From: CAG-411 sp050875145
Lineage (GTDB): Bacteria > Bacillota > Clostridia > Lachnospirales > Lachnospiraceae
NCBI GenBank assembly: GCA_050875145.1
Contig: JBNMLH010000013.1
Location: 1 to 64,000, forward strand
DNA length: 64,000 nt
Direction: 5' to 3'
The notes beneath the pieces are model-generated. The model saw nothing but the letters and a program-made list of their open reading frames with translations. It was not told the DNA's origin and ran no database searches. The translations under genes were made by a program, and so were the position numbers. Below, piece after piece: positions 34,590 to 43,669 of this stretch; the first letter of the stretch is position 1, and each line of letters opens with the position of its first letter.

Positions 34590-35363
34590 ATGGTAAGAGG
34601 GCTGTACACAGCATATACAGGCATGGTGAATGAACAGAAGAGATTGGACGTGATTTCAAATAACCTTGCGAATTCAGCAACAGTAGGGTACAAAACAGAG
34701 CGTGTAGCTAATCAGGCATTTGATGATGTATTGACTGTGAAAATTAGAGATAATTCTACAGGATATTGTAATCAGGCGATTGGTGATATGTCATTGGGCG
34801 TAAAAATTGGAGAGACATATACAGATTATAGCCAGGGGTCATTTGTAGAAACTGGGAACACTTTTGATTTGGCTATTGATGGACAGGGATTTTTTACGTT
34901 ACGTTGTCCTACAAAAGATGGAAATAGTGTAACAAGATATACTAGAAATAGTTGTTTTAAAATGACACAGGATGGTTATGTAGTAGATGTAAATGGAAAC
35001 CATTTGCAGGGTTCAAGCGGAGATATTCAGGTGCCAGTGGATGCAACAATCACAATTGACAGCGCAGGTGCTATTTATGCCAATGGTGAATATGTAGATA
35101 CATTGGCTATGACGGATTTTGAAGATTATGATTACATTGAAAAATATGGAGACAATTTATATCAGGTGGTAGACGGTGCTACAGAAAAAGCTGCTACTTG
35201 CTATATCAATCAGGGGTATACTGAGCAGTCAAATGTAAATGTTGTATCTGAAATGGTAGATATGATTACAGTGACTCGTGCATATGAAGCTGGACAAAAG
35301 GTTATGCAAACAGTGGATGGTATGTTAGATGCATCCTGCAATTCAATTGGACGCATTTCCTAA
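34590..35363 (+). CDS. flgF: Flagellar basal-body rod protein (FlgF/FlhO type)
   Basis: Proximal rod component. 257 aa in the FlgE/F/G family: N-terminal rod motif MVRGLYTAYTGMVNEQKRLDVISNNLANSATVGYK, the LAIDGQGFF block and the C-terminal helix VNVVSEMVDMITVTRAYEAGQKVMQT. It has the FlgF-type ANSATVGYK rather than ANINTTGYK. ATG 34590 is the usual family start; ATG 34578 (adding MRGK) also has purines upstream, so the exact start is uncertain. First of flgF-flgG-flgJ, which build the rod in order. Confidence 0.88.
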   Translation: MVRGLYTAYTGMVNEQKRLDVISNNLANSATVGYKTERVANQAFDDVLTVKIRDNSTGYCNQAIGDMSLGVKIGETYTDYSQGSFVETGNTFDLAIDGQGFFTLRCPTKDGNSVTRYTRNSCFKMTQDGYVVDVNGNHLQGSSGDIQVPVDATITIDSAGAIYANGEYVDTLAMTDFEDYDYIEKYGDNLYQVVDGATEKAATCYINQGYTEQSNVNVVSEMVDMITVTRAYEAGQKVMQTVDGMLDASCNSIGRIS

Positions 35364-35404
35364 TTAGAGATGATCGGTAATTGATATAGAAAAGGAGGAA
35401 GAAT

Positions 35405-36220
35405 ATGTTACGTTCATTATGGACCGCTGCTTCAGGAATGAAAGCGCAACAGACAAATGTAGATACGATAGCAAATAACTTAGCAAATATAAATACAACA
35501 GGTTATAAAACAGAGAAGGTGGAGTTTCAATCTTTGCTTTATCAGACAATTCAGGGAACTACATATGATAGTGAAGGTGATGTTAAGCCAATTCCAGCAC
35601 AGGTAGGACTTGGTGTAAAGAGCGGAGCGATTACATCACAGTTTACACAAGGTATTTTATCTGCTACAGAAGGAACGTTTGATTTTGCCATTGAAGGAAA
35701 TGGATTTTTCCAGGTTCAGCTTCCAGATGGTAGTGTGGGATACACAAGAGGTGGTGCACTACAGATGGCAATTGATACAGATGGAATTACATTAGCAACT
35801 GCGGAAGGATATCCGATTTTAGATATAAATGGACAAAAGGTTAATATACCAGCTACTTATAATAGTGCATTGATTTCTGTGGATACGGCAGGTAATCTTT
35901 ATTATCCAGATGCAAGTAATAATTTACAGCCGATTGGCGTACAGATTGGATTGGTACAATTTAACAACCCGGCAGGTTTAACAAAAGCCTCCAATAGTAT
36001 TTTTAAAGAATCAGAAGCATCTGGAACACCAAGACTTGAGGTTACAGATGGAAATTTAAAAAAGAGTTTGATTCATCAGAAATATTTAGAAGGCTCTAAT
36101 GTATCCGCGGCAGATGAGATGGTAAATCTAATTGTTGCGCAGAGAGCATATGAGATGAATTCTAAGGCAATTACAGCTTCAGATGAGATGTTGCAGCAGG
36201 CAAACAATCTTCGGAGATAA
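35405..36220 (+). CDS. flgG: Flagellar distal rod protein FlgG
   Basis: Distal rod of the flagellar basal body. 271 aa: MLRSLWTAASGMKAQQTNVDTIANNLANINTTGYKTEK at the N-terminus, a central GTFDFAIEGNGFF block, and the C-terminal EGSNVSAADEMVNLIVAQRAYEMNSKAI helix typical of FlgG. AAAGGAGG precedes the ATG. 41 nt after flgF. Confidence 0.95.
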   Translation: MLRSLWTAASGMKAQQTNVDTIANNLANINTTGYKTEKVEFQSLLYQTIQGTTYDSEGDVKPIPAQVGLGVKSGAITSQFTQGILSATEGTFDFAIEGNGFFQVQLPDGSVGYTRGGALQMAIDTDGITLATAEGYPILDINGQKVNIPATYNSALISVDTAGNLYYPDASNNLQPIGVQIGLVQFNNPAGLTKASNSIFKESEASGTPRLEVTDGNLKKSLIHQKYLEGSNVSAADEMVNLIVAQRAYEMNSKAITASDEMLQQANNLRR

Positions 36221-36236
36221 TAGAGGAGGAAACTAA

Positions 36237-36596
36237 ATGAGTGCAATTTCAGGATTGAGTGGATATGATTATGGCTCTATTTATGGAACAGACTCTAGCC
36301 AGATTTCTGGCAGTACATCTGCAAATGCATTGAAGTCTACATTAACAGATTCAGATTTAAAAAATGCAACAGATGAAGAATTGATGGATGTCTGCAAAAG
36401 TTTTGAATCATATTTTATTGAGCAAATCATGAAGGAAGCGAAAAAAACAGTAAAATCTGATGAGGATGAGGAAAATTCATATATTCAGTATTTTGGGGAT
36501 ACTTTGATACAAGAATATGCAGAAATTGTAAGTGATCAGAGCAATTTAGGTATTGCGCAGTCATTATACGACTCGATGAAAAGAAACGGTATATAG
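36237..36596 (+). CDS. flgJ: Rod-binding protein (FlgJ N-domain)
   Basis: 119 aa with the rod-binding domain only: LMDVCKSFESYFIEQIMKEAKKTV and YIQYFGDTLIQEYAEIVSDQSNLGIAQSLYDSMKR. It lacks the muramidase domain of proteobacterial FlgJ, as is usual in Firmicutes and many others, so another enzyme must open the wall. The SD GAGGAGG is 16 nt after flgG. A terminator follows. Confidence 0.88.
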   Translation: MSAISGLSGYDYGSIYGTDSSQISGSTSANALKSTLTDSDLKNATDEELMDVCKSFESYFIEQIMKEAKKTVKSDEDEENSYIQYFGDTLIQEYAEIVSDQSNLGIAQSLYDSMKRNGI

Positions 36597-36604
36597 GAAG
36601 AGAC

Positions 36605-36654
36605 AAAAGGGGAACTGCTTTAGGCAAGATAGTAAAGAAGTTCCCCTTTTTATT
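36605..36654 (+). terminator. flgFGJ operon terminator
   Basis: A 12-bp stem AAAAGGGGAACT (36605-36616) / AGTTCCCCTTTT (36639-36650) with a T-rich tail. Confidence 0.85.
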
Positions 36655-36712
36655 TATGTGAGTAATGAGCCAAAATCCACGTTTGCGCGAAACTTGGCGA
36701 CTACTGCTAAAT
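36652..36712. repeat. Degenerate intergenic repeat, copy A
   Basis: Aligns to 42452-42513 (copy B), sharing ATGAGCCA, a CAyGyTTGyGyGA core and TTGGCGA followed by a TAAAT tail. Most differences are transitions. It begins in the T-tract of the flgJ terminator. Function unknown. Confidence 0.65.
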
Positions 36713-36810
36713 GTCGAAACTCGCAAAACATACATATTATAGGTTAAATGGGAAGCAATTATGTTTGTGGAAAATAGTGAGGAAGGATAACGTTATCTTT
36801 TCCTACTTAC

Positions 36811-36839
36811 TTGCAAAGCATGTAGTATCGTGGTACTAT
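36811..36839 (+). promoter_or_regulatory. recD2 promoter with nearby palindromes
   Basis: TTGCAA (36811-36816), 17-nt spacer, TACTAT (36834-36839). A perfect 12-bp palindrome GATAACGTTATC lies at 36786-36797, just upstream, and TAGTA/TACTA flanks the spacer/-10. Either could be an operator. Confidence 0.5.
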
Positions 36840-36912
36840 AAAAACAATAAAGAAAAGAGTTTGGAATTATAGTATGTAAAATGTGCATAGGATAGAGGAA
36901 AGAGAGGATATT

Positions 36913-39162
36913 TTGAGCGAACAGATAGAAACTGTGGAAGGCTATGTAGAAAAAATTGTGTTTCGCAATGCAGAAAATGGATACACAGTATTAAGTCTAT
37001 CCAGCGAGGATGAAGAAGAATTAACTTGTGTGGGTATATTTTCTTTTATCAACGAAGGCGAATATGTCAGATTAAAGGGAACTATGACTGCACATAATGT
37101 ATATGGAGAGCAATTGAGAGTGGAGTCCTATGAGGTAAAAGAACCTACGGATTTAGTATCTATGGAGCGTTATTTAGGTTCTGGGGCAATCAAAGGTGTT
37201 GGTCCTGCATTGGCAGCTAGGATGGTACGTCACTTTAAAGAAGATACATTTCGTATCATAGAAGATGAGCCAGAGAGACTGACTGAGGTAAAAGGAATTA
37301 GTGAAAGGATTTCCCGAGAGATTGCAATTCAGTTTGAAGAAAAAAGAGAATTGCGAAGTGCTATGTTATTTTTACAGCAGTATGGAATATCGTTGAATTT
37401 AGCTGTAAAAATTTATAAACAATACGGAAGCCGAATGTATGAAGTTATGCGTCAGAATCCATATAAGTTGGCAGAAGATATTAATGGTGTTGGTTTTCGC
37501 ATTGCAGATGAGATTGCAAAAAAGGTAGGCATCGGCTCAGATTCAGATTTTCGTATAAAGGCGGGAATGCTTCACATTTTACAGGATGCATCAAATCAAG
37601 GACATACATATTTGCCTGAGGAGGAACTTTATCGAAGAACTGCAGAGTTGTTAGTTATTGATAGCGAGAAGATTGAGCATCACCTTATGGATATGGTATT
37701 AGATAAACAAATTGTTATCAAAAAGATGCCGGATCAAAATTGTGTATATAGTTCTTACTATTATTATGCAGAGTTGAATTGTGCAAAAATGTTGATGGAT
37801 TTAAATTTAACTTGTGAGTATACGGACACGCAATTTGCACATAGAATGGTACAATTGGAACAGGAAATGAATATGGAATTGGATTCGTTGCAAAAACAGG
37901 CAATACTAGAAGCTGCAAGACATGGGCTTCTTATCATTACAGGTGGTCCTGGAACAGGAAAGACCACAACCATCAATGCCATTATTCGATTTTTTGAACA
38001 AGAGGAACAGACAATCCTTTTGGCAGCGCCTACAGGTCGAGCAGCAAAAAGAATGTCTGAAACGACAGGATATGAGGCACAGACTATACATCGATTATTG
38101 GAACTTAGTGGAAATGTAGATGACGAACAGCATCAACATGTTCAATTTCAGAGAAATGAAGAAAATCCTCTGGAAGCAGATGTAGTAATTGTGGATGAGG
38201 TTTCTATGTTGGATATTCATTTATTGCATTCTTTATTGAAAGCGATTGTGGTAGGTACAAGGCTTATTTTAGTAGGGGATGTTAATCAGCTTCCATCCGT
38301 AGGACCTGGAAATGTATTAAAGGATTTAATAAGATCAGAATGTTTTCAGGTAACGAAACTTACAAAGATTTTTAGACAGGCCGCAGAAAGTGACATTATC
38401 ATAAATGCACATAAAATCAATGCTGGGGAGCATTTGAATATAGACAATAAAAGTAGAGATTTTTTCTTACTTCCAAGAGACAATGCCAATGTAATTATCA
38501 GTGTAATTATACAGCTTGTAAGAGACAAGATGCCTAAATATGTAAATGCTTCTATGTATGATATTCAGGTTCTTACACCTATGAGAAAGGGAGAATTAGG
38601 GGTAGAACGTCTTAATCAGATTTTGCAGCAATACTTAAATCCAAGGGAAAGTGGAAAAAAAGAAAAAGAGTATCAGAAACACATTTTCCGTGAGGGAGAT
38701 AAAGTAATGCAGATTAAGAATAATTATCAGTTAAATTGGGAAATAAAAAGTAAATATGGGATTGTGCAGGATAGCGGAGCTGGTGTGTTTAATGGGGATT
38801 GTGGAATTATAAGAGAAATCAATACATTTGCAGAGATTATGACTGTTGAGTTTGAAGAAGGAAAGTTGGTAGACTATCCATTTTCCGAACTAGATGAGTT
38901 AGAATTAGCATATGCCATAACGATTCATAAAGCACAGGGAAGCGAATATCCTGCTGTAGTTATGCCGATATTAAACGGACCCAAAATGCTTTTTAATAGA
39001 AATTTATTATATACTGCAGTAACAAGAGCAAAAAAGTGCGTGACGATTGTTGGTAGTAATCATATGGTGCAAAATATGATTGCCAATGTAAATGAACAAA
39101 AAAGATGTTCATCATTGGATGTACGTTTAAAAGAGTTAGCAGAGATAGGGACACTTTTATGA
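36913..39162 (+). CDS. recD2: ATP-dependent RecD-like 5'-3' DNA helicase (RecD2)
   Basis: SF1B helicase found in bacteria without RecBC, involved in DNA repair and replication-fork handling. N-terminal OB-like and HhH-rich region (LGSGAIKGVGPALAARMV, VKGISERIS), then helicase core with Walker A GGPGTGKT (344-351), Walker B VVIVDEVSMLD, LVGDVNQLPSVGPG, LTKIFRQ and the C-terminal AYAITIHKAQGSEY and LYTAVTRAKK. The start is TTG 36913 with AGAGAGGA just upstream; the reading frame is open back to GTG 36883. 749 aa. Confidence 0.92.
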   Translation: MSEQIETVEGYVEKIVFRNAENGYTVLSLSSEDEEELTCVGIFSFINEGEYVRLKGTMTAHNVYGEQLRVESYEVKEPTDLVSMERYLGSGAIKGVGPALAARMVRHFKEDTFRIIEDEPERLTEVKGISERISREIAIQFEEKRELRSAMLFLQQYGISLNLAVKIYKQYGSRMYEVMRQNPYKLAEDINGVGFRIADEIAKKVGIGSDSDFRIKAGMLHILQDASNQGHTYLPEEELYRRTAELLVIDSEKIEHHLMDMVLDKQIVIKKMPDQNCVYSSYYYYAELNCAKMLMDLNLTCEYTDTQFAHRMVQLEQEMNMELDSLQKQAILEAARHGLLIITGGPGTGKTTTINAIIRFFEQEEQTILLAAPTGRAAKRMSETTGYEAQTIHRLLELSGNVDDEQHQHVQFQRNEENPLEADVVIVDEVSMLDIHLLHSLLKAIVVGTRLILVGDVNQLPSVGPGNVLKDLIRSECFQVTKLTKIFRQAAESDIIINAHKINAGEHLNIDNKSRDFFLLPRDNANVIISVIIQLVRDKMPKYVNASMYDIQVLTPMRKGELGVERLNQILQQYLNPRESGKKEKEYQKHIFREGDKVMQIKNNYQLNWEIKSKYGIVQDSGAGVFNGDCGIIREINTFAEIMTVEFEEGKLVDYPFSELDELELAYAITIHKAQGSEYPAVVMPILNGPKMLFNRNLLYTAVTRAKKCVTIVGSNHMVQNMIANVNEQKRCSSLDVRLKELAEIGTLL

Positions 39163-39291
39163 CTAGAAAGTTGGAATAGTTTGTCTCAGAAAGCATAGTT
39201 ATACAATTTATACATATATATTGGAAAATTTTGGAGAAATATGTGCAAAAAGGTGGAAATTGAAAAAAATAGTGCAAAAAAAAGGAATAAA

Positions 39292-39300
39292 TGTTATAAT
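39292..39300 (+). promoter_or_regulatory. Extended -10 promoter
   Basis: TGTTATAAT (39292-39300) is an extended -10 element without a convincing -35. It is 30 nt upstream of the nucleotidyltransferase ATG. Confidence 0.55.
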
Positions 39301-39330
39301 AAGTAGTAAAACATAAAGGAGGATAAAGAA

Positions 39331-40242
39331 ATGATTAAAACAACATTGGTAGTGATGGCGGCGGGGCTTGGTAGTCGATTTGGTGGTATCAAGCAATTAG
39401 AACCTGTGGGACCAAGCGGCGAAATTATCATGGACTATTCCGTTTATGATGCAATTAAGGCTGGATTTAGTAAAGTTGTTTTTATTATTCGCAAAGATAT
39501 TGAACAGGACTTTAAAGAAATAATTGGAAATCGTATTTCTAAGATTATAGATACACAGTATGTAATACAGGATGTTCATAATTTGCCAGATGGGTTTTCT
39601 TTACCGGAAGGAAGAGAAAAACCATGGGGAACAGGACATGCAGTTCTTAGTTGCAAGGGTATAGTAGATGGACCTTTTGTAGTTGTTAATGCGGATGATT
39701 ATTATGGCAAGGAAGCTTTTGTAAAGGTACACAATTATCTGATTAATCCGGAAAAAACAAACAAAAAATATAATTTTTGTATGGCAGGTTTCCGATTAGG
39801 CAATACATTGAGTGAAAATGGAACGGTTACAAGAGGAATTTGTGATGTGGATGACAATAATATTCTTTTAGACGTAAATGAAACTTTTGAAATTGAGAGA
39901 GATGGGGATGAAGCAAAGGCAATAAGAGATGGACAATCGTTGCGCATTTCATTGAATCAGCCTGCATCAATGAATATGTGGGGATTTACTGCAGATTTTA
40001 TTGATGAACTGGATAAAAGATTTGTAAAATTTTTGGATGGTATTTCAGGCAATGAGTTGAAGGCAGAGTATTTACTACCAAGTATAGTAGATGATTTAAT
40101 AAAAGAAGGAAGTGCACAAGTAAAAGTTCTTGATACAAAGGACAAGTGGTTTGGTGTGACTTATAAGGAAGATAAGTATACAGTACAATCTTCTTTGAAA
40201 AAATTAGTTGAACAAGGTGTATATCCAGCATCATTATATTAA
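39331..40242 (+). CDS. Sugar-phosphate nucleotidyltransferase family protein
   Basis: 303 aa with the N-terminal nucleotidyltransferase signature MAAGLGSRFGGIKQLEPVGPSGE, KPWGTGHAVLSCK for nucleotide contact and NADDYYGKE for metal binding. The NTP transferase family makes NDP-sugars from NTP and sugar-1-phosphate, but the substrate cannot be read from sequence; it is not a clear GalU, GlmU or RmlA. AAAGGAGG precedes the ATG. A weak hairpin (40250-40278) follows. Confidence 0.8.
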   Translation: MIKTTLVVMAAGLGSRFGGIKQLEPVGPSGEIIMDYSVYDAIKAGFSKVVFIIRKDIEQDFKEIIGNRISKIIDTQYVIQDVHNLPDGFSLPEGREKPWGTGHAVLSCKGIVDGPFVVVNADDYYGKEAFVKVHNYLINPEKTNKKYNFCMAGFRLGNTLSENGTVTRGICDVDDNNILLDVNETFEIERDGDEAKAIRDGQSLRISLNQPASMNMWGFTADFIDELDKRFVKFLDGISGNELKAEYLLPSIVDDLIKEGSAQVKVLDTKDKWFGVTYKEDKYTVQSSLKKLVEQGVYPASLY

Positions 40243-40357
40243 TATGGGCAAAGGTCAGCTGTAAATACGGCTGACTTTCGTTTATGGATATGGAAACAGG
40301 GAGCCCAAGTTTATACATATAAAGTACAATTATAAACTGGCAGGATAGGAGGATGTA

Positions 40358-41083
40358 ATTAGTTTAATAGAATATGGATTAAATTTGATATATCCAAGAA
40401 GATGTCCTTTGTGTGGAGAAATTGTAAAAAACAAAGGAAGTCTTGCATGTAAGGAGTGTTATGAAAAAGCTCCATTTATAAAAGAACCAAGATGTAAATG
40501 TTGTGGCAAATCTATCTTAAGATGGGAACAAGAGTATTGTGAAGACTGTATAAGAAAACAGCACCATTTTTCTTATGGATTTTCATTGTGGAATTACAAT
40601 GAACAGATGAAACATTCCATTGCAGATTTTAAGTATCATCATCGACGTGAGTATGGAAAGTTTTACGGAAAAGAATTTGTGAAACATTATGGAAAAAATA
40701 TAAAGGAATTGGAGATTGATGCATTGATTCCAGTACCAATTCATTGGACCAGATATATTCAGCGAGGTTACAATCAGGCCCAGGTAATTGCGCAGGTGAT
40801 TGGAAAAGAATTGGATATACCGGTAGTGGAGGATATGTTAATTCGCAACAGGAAAACAGTTGCTCAGAAGCAATTGGGTTCTAGACAACGTGTTAAGAAT
40901 TTAGAAAATGCATTTAAAATTTCGCAAAAATGGATTAATAAGCATGAGGGACTAAAGAAAATTCTTCTTGTTGACGATATATATACTACGGGTAGCACTC
41001 TTGATGCGTGTGCAAAGGTTTTAAAACAGACAGATGTTGCCGAGGTGTATTTTGGAGTGTTATGTGTTGGAATAGGCTTCTAA
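40358..41083 (+). CDS. comF: ComF-family amidophosphoribosyltransferase-like protein (apparent AUU start)
   Basis: ComFC homologue, needed for DNA uptake in competent species. N-terminal zinc-finger cysteines (CPLCGE, CKECYEKAP, CKCCGKSI, CEDC) and a C-terminal PRTase domain with the PRPP loop ILLVDDIYTTGSTLDACA. The only SD, AGGAGG (40347-40352), is followed after 5 nt by ATT 40358. From there the frame reads ISLIEYGLNLIYPRRCPLCGE, matching the hydrophobic leader plus YPRRCP of relatives. The first ordinary start, TTG 40385, is 32 nt from the SD and would lose that leader. yvyF-like follows, as in the Bacillus comF-flg locus. Confidence 0.85.
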   Translation: MSLIEYGLNLIYPRRCPLCGEIVKNKGSLACKECYEKAPFIKEPRCKCCGKSILRWEQEYCEDCIRKQHHFSYGFSLWNYNEQMKHSIADFKYHHRREYGKFYGKEFVKHYGKNIKELEIDALIPVPIHWTRYIQRGYNQAQVIAQVIGKELDIPVVEDMLIRNRKTVAQKQLGSRQRVKNLENAFKISQKWINKHEGLKKILLVDDIYTTGSTLDACAKVLKQTDVAEVYFGVLCVGIGF

Positions 41084-41112
41084 ATATACGATAATGAGGG
41101 AGGGGATTTATT

Positions 41113-41520
41113 ATGGAAGTAAGAAACTGTAAAGAATGTGGAAAGATATTTAATTATGTAGAAGGAGCACCTCTTTGTCCAGCGTGTGCAAAGAAGATGG
41201 AAGGGAAGTTTGAAGAAGTAAAGGAGTACATCTATGATAATCCGAATGCTTCTATCAATCAGGTTGCAGAGGATAATGAAGTGTCTGTTCAACAGATTAA
41301 ACGTTGGATTAGAGAAGAACGTTTATCCTTTTCTGATAGTTCAGAGATTGGTATAGAGTGTGAAAAATGTGGTGCTATGATTAAAACAGGGCGTTTTTGT
41401 AAGGCATGCAAAAGAAGGTTGGAAAATACATTTGGAAATATGTATCAGACACCAAAAGCAACGGTTCAGAAAAAGAAAACGGGAAGTGCGGAGGCTAGAA
41501 TGCGTTTTCTAGATCGTTAG
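41113..41520 (+). CDS. Flagellar-operon zinc-ribbon protein (YvyF-like)
   Basis: 135 aa: N-terminal zinc finger NCKECGKIFNYVEGAPLCPAC, a middle helix-turn-helix-like stretch (NASINQVAEDNEVSVQQIKRWI), and a second Cys cluster (CEKCGAMIKTGRFCKAC). This matches the YvyF family that lies between comFC and flgM in Bacillus. Here it also follows comF, but flgM is 17 kb away. In Bacillus it affects flagellar gene expression; that role is not proven here. The SD is GAGGGAGGGG. Confidence 0.82.
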   Translation: MEVRNCKECGKIFNYVEGAPLCPACAKKMEGKFEEVKEYIYDNPNASINQVAEDNEVSVQQIKRWIREERLSFSDSSEIGIECEKCGAMIKTGRFCKACKRRLENTFGNMYQTPKATVQKKKTGSAEARMRFLDR

Positions 41521-41545
41521 GCAGCAGAAGGGCGGTGCAACCGTA

Positions 41546-42001
41546 ATGAAGGTACAATTGGATGTGCTTCAGACATTTGTTGATAGCCTGATATCTGCGA
41601 CGGAGGAAATTGTAAGTTTTCCGTTGAAACATAGCAAAGAGAACATTACTGTGGTTGATGCGGAGGAGATTCGGATACAGTCCAAGGGTGCGTTTCGTTC
41701 ATGGATGTATTTTCAGTTGGAACGTTCATTAGAAGAAGTAATTATACGAAAAATGTTAGATGGAAAAGAACCAAATCCTGATTTGCGTAAATTGTATTTA
41801 GGAGAATATATTAACATTCTTTCGGGGCATGCCTTGACTCGAATTAACAATATAGTGGGACAGTCCTCTCGTTTGACAGTTCCTATAGTGGGAGCGAGGC
41901 CTGAAATTAAGGAAAAAACATGTGAGCAAAGTTGCCTAATAGCCTTTACATCAGAATATGGGAATATGCTTCTTCAGATAAATTACGAATTGTGGGAGTA
42001 A
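41546..42001 (+). CDS. cheX: CheX-like chemotaxis phosphatase
   Basis: A 151-aa CheC/CheX/FliY-family protein. CheX removes phosphate from CheY-P, and the key signature E-x-x-N is visible as LGEYINILSGHALTRIN. The next gene encodes a CheY-type receiver, its natural substrate. The gene has a weak purine-rich RBS (GCAGAAGGGCGG further upstream). Family membership rests on that motif and context. Confidence 0.72.
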   Translation: MKVQLDVLQTFVDSLISATEEIVSFPLKHSKENITVVDAEEIRIQSKGAFRSWMYFQLERSLEEVIIRKMLDGKEPNPDLRKLYLGEYINILSGHALTRINNIVGQSSRLTVPIVGARPEIKEKTCEQSCLIAFTSEYGNMLLQINYELWE

Positions 42002-42028
42002 GCATGAAAACAAAGGGGAGGAGAGAGT

Positions 42029-42391
42029 ATGAAGCAGACTATATTGGTAGTTGATGATTCGCCGTTTGTATACCACCAGTTAAAAGATATGGTTGAAGAT
42101 AGTGAGTATGAAGTGATAGGAAGTGCAAAGTCTGGTGAGGAAGGATTGGAAATGTTTCGTCAGCTAAAACCGGATATTGTGATTTTAGATATTATTATGC
42201 CAGGTATTGATGGTTTGGAGACAGCAGGAATTTTAATGAAAGAAGATGCGGATGCTAGGATTGTCATGCTGAGTTCTTTGTTTGATGCAAATCTTTTAGC
42301 AGAAGTCAAAAAGATGGGATTAAAATTCTTATTGCCAAAACCATTAGAGAAAGATGTACTTTTTGCAACACTAGCTATGTTGGAGCATTGA
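42029..42391 (+). CDS. cheY: CheY-like single-domain response regulator
   Basis: A 120-aa receiver domain: acidic pair VDDSPF, phospho-acceptor Asp in PDIVILDIIMPGIDG, conserved Ser in IVMLSS and Lys in LLPKPLEK. There is no output domain, so it acts by protein contact, most simply at the flagellar switch. 27 nt after the CheX-like gene and ended by a strong terminator, so the two form a phosphorylation/dephosphorylation pair. Confidence 0.87.
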   Translation: MKQTILVVDDSPFVYHQLKDMVEDSEYEVIGSAKSGEEGLEMFRQLKPDIVILDIIMPGIDGLETAGILMKEDADARIVMLSSLFDANLLAEVKKMGLKFLLPKPLEKDVLFATLAMLEH

Positions 42392-42403
42392 TTTACAAAT
42401 AGT

Positions 42404-42451
42404 AAAAAATATCGCATAGATGAAAGTAATTTCGTCTATGCGATATTTTTT
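42404..42451 (+). terminator. cheX-cheY terminator
   Basis: A long stem of about 25 bp: AAAAAATATCGCATAGA (42404-42420) with TCTATGCGATATTTTTT (42435-42451), extended by TGAAA/TTTCG inside. The A- and T-tracts make it usable on both strands. Confidence 0.9.
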
Positions 42452-42513
42452 ATTTATGCGGGCATGAGCCAGAGTTCATGCTTGTGTGAGAAATTGGCGA
42501 TTGCCGTTAAATA
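42452..42513. repeat. Degenerate intergenic repeat, copy B
   Basis: The best-preserved copy. It contains hairpins GCATGA/TCATGC (42463-42482) and GGC/GCC (42497-42506) and ends in GTTAAATA. It starts directly at the T-tract of the cheY terminator. Related to 36652-36712 and 51499-51541. Confidence 0.65.
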
Positions 42514-42570
42514 ATTGCAACTTATAAATTGCGTTTTTCATAGGTTTAACATGATTAGAACTGTTAAAAA

Positions 42571-43416
42571 TTAAGAACGCTTTAAGTAAATGCCGTCCTT
42601 TTCAATGCGAATTTTTCCTTCTTTCATTAAACGTCCAATCGCACGTTTGAATGCATTTTTACTGAGATGAAATTCTCGTTTGATTATTTCGGCATCTGTT
42701 TTATCATGAAATGGCAACATACCTTTGTGCGAAGAAGTAAGTCGTTCATAAATGAATTGAGAATCAGCATCCATTTGAACAAAAGATTTTTCACGAATGC
42801 TCAAAGTAAGTTTCCCATCCTCACGAACAGAGCGTACACGGGCACAAATAGAATCACCAGGTTTGAAGGTGTCATAGACTTCCTGTTTTGGAAGTAATGC
42901 AGAATAGTGGTCATCTACAGCTATAAATACACCAAAGTTATCACTTAATTCATAGACATGCCCATAAACAGTATCATCTTTTTGATAAGGAGAATCTGTA
43001 GCTAAAAAATCATAGATTTTCATAGTAGCACATAGGCGGTTGCTTTTGTCTGTATAGAGACCAACAAGAATTTTATCGCCTTCCTTTAATGGGCGGGTTT
43101 GTTCCTTGAATGGAAGAAATAAATCTTTTGCAAGCCCCCAGTCCAGAAAAGCACCAATGTTTGTTGTTTGAACTACAGGAAGTAAAGAGACTTCCCCTAG
43201 AGTTAGAGCAGGTGTGGTAGTAGTAGCAATTAAACGATCTTCCGAATCTTTATAAATAAATACAGAGATTTCATCTCCTATGGACATATTAGCAGGAACT
43301 TGTCCTTTGGGAAGAAGTACCTGATCTTCTCTTGAACTATTTGCATCATAGAGATACATACCGAAATCAGATTTTCTGGCAGCAGTAAGTGTTTGTTGTT
43401 TTCCTAATTTTATCAT
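42571..43416 (-). CDS. cvfB: S1-domain RNA-binding protein CvfB
   Basis: 281 aa from ATG 43414-43416 (MIKLGKQQTLTAARKSDFG). It has tandem S1-like OB folds (FGMYLYD, NIGAFLDWGLAKDLFLPF, VYGHVYELSDNFGVFIAVDDHYSALLPKQE) and a C-terminal winged-helix (HLSKNAFKRAIGRLMKEGKIRIEKDGIYLK), the layout of CvfB/YitL. In staphylococci and pneumococci CvfB affects virulence and RNA turnover. The SD AGAAAGG is 10 nt from this ATG; the frame is open 30 codons further upstream without a better site. Confidence 0.88.
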   Translation of the reverse strand: MIKLGKQQTLTAARKSDFGMYLYDANSSREDQVLLPKGQVPANMSIGDEISVFIYKDSEDRLIATTTTPALTLGEVSLLPVVQTTNIGAFLDWGLAKDLFLPFKEQTRPLKEGDKILVGLYTDKSNRLCATMKIYDFLATDSPYQKDDTVYGHVYELSDNFGVFIAVDDHYSALLPKQEVYDTFKPGDSICARVRSVREDGKLTLSIREKSFVQMDADSQFIYERLTSSHKGMLPFHDKTDAEIIKREFHLSKNAFKRAIGRLMKEGKIRIEKDGIYLKRS

Positions 43417-43669
43417 AATGAAATAACCTTTCTTTTTAAATGTTACCGTTTCGGAACAGTTGTATAGCAGTAAACGAACATACCTGTTTTGCAGGTAGGA
43501 CCACAAAGTATATTTTATAAATCCCTTTGTTAAATATTTTGCTTCATTGCTGAAAAGATATCAACATGTAAAAATATATCATATTGGTCAAATTTTTTCA
43601 ATCTTAAAGAAAAGTCAAAAAATAATGCTGAAATAGTAGGATTTTTATAATATGCAAAATCCTTCTGCC
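43417..43669. other. Divergent intergenic region
   Basis: Between cvfB (minus) and the decarboxylase gene (plus). Apart from the plus-strand promoter listed next, I find no gene, riboswitch or clear hairpin. No L-box (lysine riboswitch) features are seen. Confidence 0.4.
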
